The notes below the pieces were generated by a model, which was not told the origin of the DNA, did not search any database, and saw nothing but the letters and a program-made list of their open reading frames with translations. Both the position numbers and the translations under genes were made by a program. Of a stretch of 9,575 bases of DNA, positions 1 through 5,093 are shown piece by piece. The stretch comes from Candidatus Peregrinibacteria bacterium (GTDB lineage: Bacteria; Patescibacteriota; Gracilibacteria; UM-FILTER-43-11). Position 1 is the stretch's first letter; each line of letters opens with the position of its first letter. The stretch spans positions 1 to 9,575 of the forward strand of contig DAOWGG010000081.1 in NCBI GenBank assembly GCA_030637565.1, read 5' to 3'.

Positions 1-192
1 CCAATCATTATTGAAAATGAAATGCTAAAAGTTAAAAACAACCCTGAGCTCATGGGTATAATAAATGAAAACGCCGATCAAATTCACAGTCTTATCCAAA
101 TCCTTCGTAGTCTTGGAAATGTAAACAGTGAATCCGAAATCAGTCCTTGGCTTATAACACTTGCTGAACTTTTTGAGGAATTATTAGATTAG
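1..192 (+). CDS. C-terminal fragment of an unrecognised protein (5' end outside window)
   Basis: Frame 1 is open from the left edge to a TAG at 190-192 and gives 63 residues with no bias towards spurious composition. The visible part is hydrophilic and probably mostly helical. It contains an amphipathic stretch IINENADQIHSLIQILRSLG followed by a short acidic, leucine-rich tail ending in FEELLD. The spacing of hydrophobic residues in the helix faintly recalls dimerisation helices of signalling proteins such as HisKA, but no catalytic motif is visible and I do not assign a family. It converges on the minus-strand gene ending at 335, with 142 bp between them and no convincing terminator. The reality of the gene is fairly likely; its function is unknown. 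Confidence 0.6.
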   Translation, partial: PIIIENEMLKVKNNPELMGIINENADQIHSLIQILRSLGNVNSESEISPWLITLAELFEELLD

Positions 193-279
193 GAAGTTGT
201 CATTTTTAGTAATTCATTCACTGCCTAAAATAGCTTTTTCAATAAATACAAACTTATTGTTATTACCTACAACTAGTGT

Positions 280-329
280 TTATACGAAATGTTTTACCGA
301 TAACATCCCGATCCGATAGGTTATACGAA
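280..329. repeat. Two direct copies of TTATACGAA in the convergent intergenic gap
   Basis: TTATACGAA occurs at 280-288 and again at 321-329, with start-to-start distance 41 bp, between the ends of two convergent genes. Between them lie several CCGAT words. The copies are only 9 bp and there is no inverted partner, so this may be chance. A weak inverted repeat, CAATAA (240-245) with TTATTG (254-259), is the only hairpin-like element nearby and has no U-tract. Otherwise 193-334 shows nothing recognisable. Confidence 0.25.
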
Positions 330-334
330 CTCTT

Positions 335-904
335 TTACAACTTCAACTTCGGCGGAAAAAATTCCTGACGAATGAATAACAAAGCGAGGCCAAAAGCGAT
401 AGATAGTAGAAGGGTAAAAGTAGCCCCGAAGAGATAGGTGTTTTTAATCTCGATCAAATCGTAATCGCTGTTACTCAGAATAAAATGCGTGTTGCTGTTG
501 CCGTTGTATTCATCAATCTTACTCTGTAAAAAGGCATGAGCCGATTCAATCGCTTCCTGCTCCACAGGTTCCGAAGAACCGAGGGTAAAAATAATGTTCT
601 GACGTTCCTGCATGTACATGGTGATCTCGGTATCTTCCGCCAGTTCAGCTGATTTAATGAGATCCTCACGGAAGTGGGGGAATCGAGTCCATCCAATCAT
701 GGTTTGACCGAAGTAATGAGCGCCTTCGTTGAGTTTATGAAGATCGACGCCGTCAAATTTCACACCTGTGGTCGCAAAAAACTTCCCCTCGTATTTTGGC
801 TGAGTGTAGGAACCAGAAGAGATAAGGAATAGGAATTGACCCGCAACCACAAGGACTGCCAGAAGCTGAAGCGGTTTTTTGTACTTTTTATACTTTTTAA
901 GCAT
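335..904 (-). CDS. Small two-pass membrane protein with Wzz-like topology, 189 aa, function unknown
   Basis: The protein starts with a lysine-rich cytoplasmic tail (MLKKYKKYKK) and has a membrane segment at about residues 12-29. A mixed alpha/beta-looking extracytoplasmic domain of about 125 residues follows. A second membrane segment lies at about 156-178, then a short tail with FFPPKLKL. The layout (N-terminal and C-terminal helices around an external domain, with prolines near the second helix) is that of Wzz/chain-length-determinant and YveK-type proteins, but I see no diagnostic motif, so this is only a topological likeness. I chose ATG 904-902 over an upstream GTG at 946 because a good promoter lies at 960-932 and would start transcription near 925, after the GTG. 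The stop is TAA. It follows the TPR gene on the same strand but is probably transcribed separately. Confidence 0.75.
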   Translation of the reverse strand: MLKKYKKYKKPLQLLAVLVVAGQFLFLISSGSYTQPKYEGKFFATTGVKFDGVDLHKLNEGAHYFGQTMIGWTRFPHFREDLIKSAELAEDTEITMYMQERQNIIFTLGSSEPVEQEAIESAHAFLQSKIDEYNGNSNTHFILSNSDYDLIEIKNTYLFGATFTLLLSIAFGLALLFIRQEFFPPKLKL

Positions 905-931
905 GTTTGAATGGATTATTAAGAGGGGAAT

Positions 932-960
932 ATAATAGCAAAGCACCTCTTAATTGTCAT
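932..960 (-). promoter_or_regulatory. Sigma70-type promoter for the 189-aa membrane protein
   Basis: On the minus strand, ATGACA (960-955, five of six matches to TTGACA) is followed after exactly 17 bp by TATTAT (937-932), preceded by TGC as in an extended -10. The expected start of transcription is near 925, leaving a leader of only about 20 nt before ATG 904. This promoter fixes the choice of start codon. Confidence 0.6.
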
Positions 961-995
961 CCTGTTTTTGTTGTACGGAAAAAAACATCAAAAAG

Positions 996-1019
996 ATTAG
1001 TAATTGATAATTAGTAATT
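996..1019. repeat. AT-rich tandem-like repeat ATTAGTAATT
   Basis: ATTAGTAATT occurs at 996-1005 and 1010-1019, a 14-bp period, directly downstream of the TPR gene's TAG. It looks like the short AT-rich intergenic repeats found in some bacterial genomes. It is not a hairpin terminator. Confidence 0.4.
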
Positions 1020-1023
1020 AGGT

Positions 1024-2469
1024 CTATTGATCCATCATCAACGCATTGAATCGTTTGGCGGCTAAATTCCCAATCGAACCGTTCTGATCAAACTCGTAAG
1101 CCTTTTGGTATTCCTCCATCGCCAATTCATCCTTCTTCAGTTCTTCGTAAAGCTTGGCCAGGTTGTAATGAGGAGCGGCGACTTCGGGAGCGCCTTCAAT
1201 GGCTTTTAGAAGATTCTTTTCCGCTTCCACATAGTTTTTAGTTCCAGTTTGACTCCATCCAAGTAAATTATAGGCCATTGGGTCTTCGGGGAAGGTCATG
1301 ACCGCCATTTCACCGAGCTTCATCGCCTTCGCAGGTTCATGAAGGAAGTCGAGGTAGATCCAGATAGGACGAACAAAGGCGTTTACGTCTTGTATATTGT
1401 ATTCAAGAATTTCTTCGTAAGCTTTTACCGATTCTACGTAATTTTCGGTTTCCAAATAAAGATCAGCGAGCTTTTGCTCAACAACCACTTTGGGCTTAAA
1501 GCCATTTTCAAGCGCGTAGTTCATATAAATAATCGCATCGTCGAACTGAGAGAGCTCAGAATAGGTGAGACCAAGGAAATACTGAGTGGCGGGCCAAGAG
1601 GAATCCAACTCATAAGCTTGTTCAAAGGAAGAGAGAGCAAAAAGATACTTTTCTAGATTCAAATAAGAAAATCCAAGAAGAATCCAAGCATCTTTTAAAT
1701 CGGAGCGATCCCTTAAAATTTCTTTGAGCTTGAAAATCGCGAGTTCATATTCGTCAATCTGACTGAAAGAACGAGCCAGAAGCTCAGCAAGGTAGAGTTC
1801 TTCAGCCGCCTGAGCGAATTCAAACTCCTCATAACCGGCTAAGATTTTTTGAGCTTTTTTAGTCAATTCACCATCCGCAGTCGGATCAGCGATCAATTGT
1901 TTCAGTAAATCTTTTCCTTCGTCGTGTTGGTCATGAGCAATGGAAAGAATAGCCTTTAGATAGATAAGACGAGCGTCGGTTAATCCTGCGTTCAAAAGCT
2001 CGTCGGTTCGAGTGATCGCTTGGTCAAAATCACTTTGTTTAATAGAAATAAGCACTAAGTGGTACTTGGTTTCAAAATGATTGGGTTCTAGCTCCAGAAT
2101 TTGCTCTGCATTTTTGCGCGCTCGCCCATAATCCATCAGCTCTAAGTTAGCCTGCACGAGCTTAAGGTAAGGTTCAGTTCGTTCTGGTTCTAAATTCGCC
2201 GCTTTTACATATTCGTTTGAGGCGTAAGTTAAAAACCCACGGTCAAAATAATAATCACCCTTTTCGATTCGTTCGTCGTAAGAAAGGTTTACCTCTTCTG
2301 GTTTTTTAACAATGATTTGAGGGATTTTCGGCTTTTCAGGAATAATAAACTCATCAGAGCTTCCGCCAAAGAAAGGGACGTCAGAAAAGCTAATGCGAAT
2401 GATCTGGTCGCCCAAAGCGATAACAAAAGCGAGAGCAACAGCACCGATGATGGCGAATATTTTTTTCAT
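1024..2469 (-). CDS. Membrane-anchored tetratricopeptide-repeat (TPR) protein, 481 aa
   Basis: The N-terminus, MKKIFAIIGAVALAFVIALG, is a signal-anchor or uncleaved signal peptide, with no lipobox cysteine. A proline-rich linker (KPKIPQIIVKKPEE) follows. The rest, about residue 64 to the end, is helical with a 34-residue period. The clearest units read AWILLGFSYLNLEKYLFALS, TQYFLGLTYSELSQFDDAII, AYNLLGWSQTGTKNYVEAEK and PHYNLAKLYEELKKDELAME, each with the TPR pattern of small and aromatic residues. Seven to ten repeats can be traced. TPR arrays are protein-binding scaffolds; here the array should face outward from the cytoplasmic membrane. I chose ATG 2469 over GTG 2487, which would add MFLATT before a typical signal start. 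The stop is TAG. It lies 206 bp downstream of ruvC with a large inverted repeat in between, so it may be a separate transcription unit. The partner is unknown. Confidence 0.85.
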   Translation of the reverse strand: MKKIFAIIGAVALAFVIALGDQIIRISFSDVPFFGGSSDEFIIPEKPKIPQIIVKKPEEVNLSYDERIEKGDYYFDRGFLTYASNEYVKAANLEPERTEPYLKLVQANLELMDYGRARKNAEQILELEPNHFETKYHLVLISIKQSDFDQAITRTDELLNAGLTDARLIYLKAILSIAHDQHDEGKDLLKQLIADPTADGELTKKAQKILAGYEEFEFAQAAEELYLAELLARSFSQIDEYELAIFKLKEILRDRSDLKDAWILLGFSYLNLEKYLFALSSFEQAYELDSSWPATQYFLGLTYSELSQFDDAIIYMNYALENGFKPKVVVEQKLADLYLETENYVESVKAYEEILEYNIQDVNAFVRPIWIYLDFLHEPAKAMKLGEMAVMTFPEDPMAYNLLGWSQTGTKNYVEAEKNLLKAIEGAPEVAAPHYNLAKLYEELKKDELAMEEYQKAYEFDQNGSIGNLAAKRFNALMMDQ

Positions 2470-2530
2470 GGTAGTGGCGAGAAACACGTTCCGAGCGAAA
2501 TAAAATCCAAAGGATGCTATGAAGCGAGGA

Positions 2531-2571
2531 CTCCGATGTATTAATTTGCATGCAAATTAGTGCAATCGGAG
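2531..2571. promoter_or_regulatory. Perfect 18-bp palindrome inside a larger inverted repeat, upstream of the TPR gene
   Basis: TAATTTGCATGCAAATTA (2542-2559) is a perfect palindrome. It is flanked by a second inverted pair, CTCCGAT (2531-2537) and ATCGGAG (2565-2571), with 4 and 5 unpaired bases between inner and outer arms. There is no T-tract on either side, so it is a poor intrinsic terminator. It sits about 60 bp upstream of the TPR start, which suits a dimeric-repressor operator. As RNA it could fold into a long hairpin in the ruvC 3' region or the TPR leader. The function is inferred. Confidence 0.5.
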
Positions 2572-2675
2572 AGTGTTTCCCCATTGAGGCAGCACAGGGC
2601 CACTACTCAATATTAAAATTATTAAAACGCGGATGAAATAGTAGCAGAACAAGAGGGGACTCTCAAGAGAAAGTC

Positions 2676-3185
2676 TTAATGTTTTTGCAGTGTCTTCTTG
2701 AGACTCACACTCGCACTCGCTACTCTCTCAGTGCATATTGCAATCGCCAGCCCATCAGCGGCATCGTCGGGCTTAGGGTGACGGGTGAGATTCAGCATTC
2801 GCTTTACCATTTCCTGAATCTGCCATTTATCAGCGGTTCCGTGCCCCGCAACATTGTTTTTAATCTGCAACGGAGTGAATTCATAAATCGGTATCTTAAA
2901 ATCAGAGGCGGTTTGAACAATAACACCGCGAGCCTGAGCCACTTTAATCGCATTCGTTACATTCTTGGCAAAAAAGAGCTCCTCAACCCCAATGGCATCG
3001 GGTTTGATCGATTCAATCAGCTTCACCATATCGTATTTAATAATATTGAGTCGCTCGGGCAATTCCAAATTCGCCGCGGTTTTAATCACACCACAATCCA
3101 AATACTTCAGTTTTCCTTTATTACTTTCAATCACTCCAAAGCCGACAGTAGCGAGCCCGGGATCAATTCCTAAAATTATTGCCAT
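2676..3185 (-). CDS. ruvC: Crossover junction endodeoxyribonuclease RuvC, 169 aa
   Basis: RuvC is the dimeric nuclease that resolves Holliday junctions with the RuvAB branch-migration complex by symmetric cleavage. The RNase H-like fold is recognisable from MAIILGIDPGLATVGFGVIE at the N-terminus. The four acidic catalytic residues are in place: D8 (GIDPG), E68 (GVEELFFAKN), and D141 and D144 (PDDAADGLAIAI). The QARGV motif (84-88) is also conserved. Length matches the usual 160-175 aa. The ATG at 3185 lies only 5 bp after the hrcA stop, so it is almost certainly co-transcribed with hrcA and hence under the CIRCE operator upstream. No Shine-Dalgarno sequence precedes the start, which suggests translation coupled to hrcA. 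The stop is TAA. ruvA and ruvB are not in the window. Confidence 0.97.
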   Translation of the reverse strand: MAIILGIDPGLATVGFGVIESNKGKLKYLDCGVIKTAANLELPERLNIIKYDMVKLIESIKPDAIGVEELFFAKNVTNAIKVAQARGVIVQTASDFKIPIYEFTPLQIKNNVAGHGTADKWQIQEMVKRMLNLTRHPKPDDAADGLAIAICTERVASASVSLKKTLQKH

Positions 3186-3190
3186 ATTTA

Positions 3191-3898
3191 TTAGTCATTA
3201 AGAAGGTCGATCGCCGATTTCAACGCCGTCATATTGTAGGCATAGTTCATGCGAGTCGCACCCAAGATCCCCATCACTCCTTGAAAGCCCTTGTAATTAT
3301 AGCGCTGAACCAAAATACTACAGCTCTGAATCTCGGGAATCACATTCTCATCCCCAATATAAAAAGAAGGCTCATCCCCAACTTTTAGACCAGAAATCAG
3401 ATCGGAAAACTTATTCTCCAGTACTTCAATCACCTGAGTGGCCTGAGAAGGGTCAGCGCGAAATTCGGGCTGTTTGAGTACATTGCTGATTCCCATATAA
3501 AATAGACGTTTGTTATCGGGAACAGTCGCAAAACTCACATTATTGGTAGTATGAGCCAAAATAGCGACCATTTCATGCACTCTTTCTTTCGCTTTTTCCA
3601 GATAATGCTGACGACGAAGCCCTTCCATATCCTCCTTTACCTGATTCAGAAGCTTTAAATTGAATTTCAACTGATCCACAAAAAGCCGATAGGCTTGGCT
3701 GGTGGGCACACGCCCCGCGGAAGTGTGGGGCTGAACAATGAATCCTTCCTGTTCCAAAACCGCCATTTCATTACGAATGGTCGCCGAAGAGACATTGAGA
3801 TCATATTCCTCATAAATCAGCTTGGAGCCGATAGGGGAAGCGGTCTCAATAAACTTTTCAACAATCGCCCTTAAGATTTTTTGCTTTCGAGGATCCAT
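3191..3898 (-). CDS. hrcA: Heat-inducible transcription repressor HrcA, short form (235 aa)
   Basis: HrcA represses chaperone genes by binding CIRCE operators and is released when GroEL is titrated by unfolded protein. The N-terminal winged helix (about 1-70) is clear: [20 protein letters not shown], then [16 protein letters not shown] and [17 protein letters not shown]. The C-terminal part of the GAF-like domain is also present: [20 protein letters not shown] and [17 protein letters not shown]. Characterised family members are about 340 aa. Here roughly 100 residues are missing from the middle, where the inserted dimerising domain normally lies, while both ends are intact and the frame is unbroken, so this is a compact variant and not a truncation. 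ATG 3898 is preceded within 10 bp by a CIRCE element, showing autoregulation. No Shine-Dalgarno motif is present. ruvC follows at 5 bp; grpE, dnaK and groEL are not in the window. Confidence 0.95.
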   Translation of the reverse strand: MDPRKQKILRAIVEKFIETASPIGSKLIYEEYDLNVSSATIRNEMAVLEQEGFIVQPHTSAGRVPTSQAYRLFVDQLKFNLKLLNQVKEDMEGLRRQHYLEKAKERVHEMVAILAHTTNNVSFATVPDNKRLFYMGISNVLKQPEFRADPSQATQVIEVLENKFSDLISGLKVGDEPSFYIGDENVIPEIQSCSILVQRYNYKGFQGVMGILGATRMNYAYNMTALKSAIDLLND

Positions 3899-3907
3899 TG
3901 AGTAAAA

Positions 3908-3934
3908 TTAGCAGTTTAGAAGATTAAGTGCTAA
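3908..3934 (-). promoter_or_regulatory. CIRCE operator (HrcA-binding site) upstream of hrcA-ruvC
   Basis: Read on the minus strand, TTAGCACTT, 9 bp, then AACTGCTAA matches the CIRCE consensus TTAGCACTC-N9-GAGTGCTAA at 15 of 18 positions with the exact 9-bp spacer. It begins 3 bp after the -10 box of the hrcA promoter and ends 9 bp before the ATG, so bound HrcA would cover the transcription start. This is the classic location for CIRCE. Confidence 0.88.
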
Positions 3935-3936
3935 TA

Positions 3937-3965
3937 ATTCTCGCAGAAAAGGAGAGAACTGTCAA
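3937..3965 (-). promoter_or_regulatory. Sigma70-type promoter of hrcA-ruvC
   Basis: On the minus strand a perfect TTGACA (3965-3960) is followed after 17 bp by GAGAAT (3942-3937), four of six matches, with TGC immediately before it as in an extended -10. The start of transcription should fall near 3930, inside the CIRCE element, giving a leader of about 30 nt. Confidence 0.65.
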
Positions 3966-3979
3966 AAAGCTTTTAGGGG

Positions 3980-4007
3980 TTGACTTAAAAATAAATTCTA
4001 TTACAAT
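3980..4007 (+). promoter_or_regulatory. Sigma70-type promoter of the unknown two-gene operon
   Basis: TTGACT (3980-3985) and TACAAT (4002-4007) are 16 bp apart, five of six matches each. Transcription would start near 4014, about 22 nt before ATG 4036. It is back to back with the hrcA promoter: the two -35 boxes are 14 bp apart, and a perfect AAAAGCTTTT palindrome (3965-3974) sits next to the hrcA -35. Confidence 0.6.
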
Positions 4008-4035
4008 GTTATCTTATACCTAAGATTATTTTAAA

Positions 4036-4293
4036 ATGGGAATTAACAATAAAAATTCAATAGATGATGCCTTATTAGCCTATTGTGGCATAGAGGAAGG
4101 GGAAAAAAAGGAAACCATTTTTGAAGCAACTAGTGAATCTGAAAAAGGATTATGGGTAGTAGCAGACCGAATTGTTAAAGCTTTAGCAATAGGTTCTAAA
4201 GAAAGAGCGCATCAGATAACTCAAGATGCCAAGGAGGCAGGGATGGATATGAATAAGCTCGCTGAAACATGTAAAATTTTAAAAAGTAAATAA
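4036..4293 (+). CDS. Hypothetical small protein, 85 aa, first gene of a two-gene operon
   Basis: I do not recognise this family. The protein is soluble, charged and predicted mostly helical, with no membrane segment or signal peptide. It has one cysteine near the N-terminus (LLAYCGIEEG) and one near the C-terminus (AETCKILKSK). The central part, VVADRIVKALAIGSKERAHQ, looks like a compact helical bundle. A good promoter 29-56 bp upstream and a downstream gene 10 bp away support it as real. The ATG at 4036 fits the predicted start of transcription; no Shine-Dalgarno motif is present. The stop is TAA. It diverges from hrcA but lacks its own CIRCE, so heat-shock control is not indicated. It may act with the 165-aa product; no function can be given. 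Confidence 0.7.
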   Translation: MGINNKNSIDDALLAYCGIEEGEKKETIFEATSESEKGLWVVADRIVKALAIGSKERAHQITQDAKEAGMDMNKLAETCKILKSK

Positions 4294-4303
4294 TTAATAA
4301 GAT

Positions 4304-4801
4304 ATGCCCGAAGTTGCCCATGAAACCCCCGAAGCCATACGTGACGAGCGTATAAAAAACGAATTTCTTCAGCGATTAAAAAATCCAAATGAATGGAGCG
4401 GGCTTCGCTCTTTAGCGTTTTCTAATCAAGATATTTCCTTTATTGATGAGGTGGCTGAAGCCTATCGATATCTTTTAGAAGCAGGGGAGTTTAAGTCTTG
4501 TGAAAATTTCCCAAGATTAAGAAAACTCATTTTGTTCAATGGTGATAAAGAAGAATACGACAAAATTGATTTTTTTAGCATTGCGGACGAGGTGGCACGC
4601 AAAGTTCTTCAAGATGGGAATGTCGAATTGGCAAAAAGAATCCAAAGTGAATTCAGTAATGGTAAAGAGATGCTTGTTGACTGCCAAAGAGAGGCTAAAG
4701 AAGGGCTTAGAAAAAGACTCGATTCACTTTTAACTCAATTTGAGGAGGTTGGTATAGAGATAAATCGACAAGGAATAATGACAGTTTTGGGAGAGGAGTA
4801 G
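4304..4801 (+). CDS. Hypothetical helical protein, 165 aa, second gene of the operon
   Basis: This family is also unrecognised. It is soluble, acidic and basic in alternation, and predicted almost entirely helical. Clear amphipathic helices lie at about 46-62 (FIDEVAEAYRYLLEAGEF), 92-118 and 124-149, the last likely a coiled coil (EAKEGLRKRLDSLLTQFEEV). The two internal segments with AEAYRYLLEAGEF and ARKVLQDGNVELAKRIQ resemble degenerate helical-repeat units, but I cannot prove a repeat. It follows the 85-aa gene by 10 bp and should be co-transcribed. The start is ATG 4304 without a Shine-Dalgarno motif; an internal start is possible. The TAG stop is followed by 65 sense codons in the same frame up to TGA 4997-4999, discussed as a finding. 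The structured element at 4891-4971 probably terminates the operon. Confidence 0.75.
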   Translation: MPEVAHETPEAIRDERIKNEFLQRLKNPNEWSGLRSLAFSNQDISFIDEVAEAYRYLLEAGEFKSCENFPRLRKLILFNGDKEEYDKIDFFSIADEVARKVLQDGNVELAKRIQSEFSNGKEMLVDCQREAKEGLRKRLDSLLTQFEEVGIEINRQGIMTVLGEE

Positions 4802-4890
4802 GGGTATTGGAATAAAAAGAAGGGCTCGTTAGAAAAGTACAGCACCAGCTTTTTGAATGTACAACAAAAATGCAAAGGTAAATGCGGGGT

Positions 4891-4971
4891 TTGGGGCAGA
4901 ATGACCGTGACGATTAGGCGATTGATTGTACAACGATGCTTACACGGTTCATGGAGCCCCAATGTTTTTTT
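4891..4971 (+). terminator. Long structured hairpin with U-tract (terminator or 3' end of a small RNA)
   Basis: Three nested complementary blocks are visible: TTGGGGC (4891-4897) with GCCCCAA (4956-4962), ATGA (4901-4904) with TCAT (4949-4952), and CCGTG (4905-4909) with CACGG (4943-4947). They enclose a 33-nt loop that contains a TTGTACAA palindrome. Seven Ts (4965-4971) follow 2 nt after the stem. This is the pattern of a Rho-independent terminator for the plus-strand operon, but the stem is far longer than needed, so it could be the 3' part of a structured RNA. It matches no RNA family I know. Confidence 0.55.
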
Positions 4972-4972
4972 G

Positions 4973-5001
4973 CTTCGTTTTTTTGACACCAAAAAATGAA
5001 G
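4973..5001. other. AT-rich hairpin in the convergent gap
   Basis: CTTCGTTTTTT (4973-4983) can pair with AAAAAATGAAG (4991-5001) over 11 bp with one G-U pair and a 7-nt loop. It lies just after the U-tract of the larger structure. It could act as a back-up stop for transcripts in either direction, but its stem is A-T rich and no strong U-tract follows it on the minus strand. The remainder of 4802-5093 holds no convincing independent gene. Confidence 0.4.
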
Positions 5002-5051
5002 AAGGATGAATAAAATAGAATCGTCACACTTCAAAGAGGCATTACATCACA

Positions 5052-5075
5052 AAAGTAAGTCGCGGCCTTTGCCGC
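5052..5075 (-). terminator. Weak hairpin after secA, possible terminator
   Basis: On the minus strand GCGGC (5075-5071), loop AAAG, GCCGC (5066-5062) form a GC-rich 5-bp stem 18 bp after the secA stop. The sequence after it, GACTTACTTTTG, is only moderately T-rich, so termination would be weak by the usual criteria. Confidence 0.4.
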
Positions 5076-5093
5076 TATATTATAGAGTGATGG

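Noticed and set aside
280..329. loxP-like TATACGAA words
   Set aside because: There is no inverted 13-bp arm pair or 8-bp spacer, only two 9-bp direct copies; recombination-site status is unsupported.
2390..2584. Minus-strand open frame of 64 codons covering the palindrome
   Set aside because: It overlaps the N-terminus of the TPR protein in another frame, is rich in His, Arg and Cys, and encodes nothing recognisable.
2658..2675. Hairpin-like GACTCTC/GAGAAAGTC directly after ruvC
   Set aside because: The pairing is interrupted and the loop is too small, and no U-tract follows on the minus strand.
3191..3898. hrcA as a pseudogene because of its short length
   Set aside because: Both conserved ends are present in one unbroken frame, and the CIRCE operator and promoter are intact.
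4893..4961. tRNA-like outline: GGGGC at the 5' side, GGTTCAT and GCCCCA at the 3' side
   Set aside because: The T-arm does not pair as a 5-bp stem, and no D-arm or anticodon arm with a 7-nt loop can be drawn.
4735..5034. Minus-strand open frame of 99 codons (TTG start) across the convergent gap
   Set aside because: It starts at a TTG, overlaps the 165-aa gene antisense, has a low-complexity hydrophobic and aromatic composition, and crosses the terminator-like structure.
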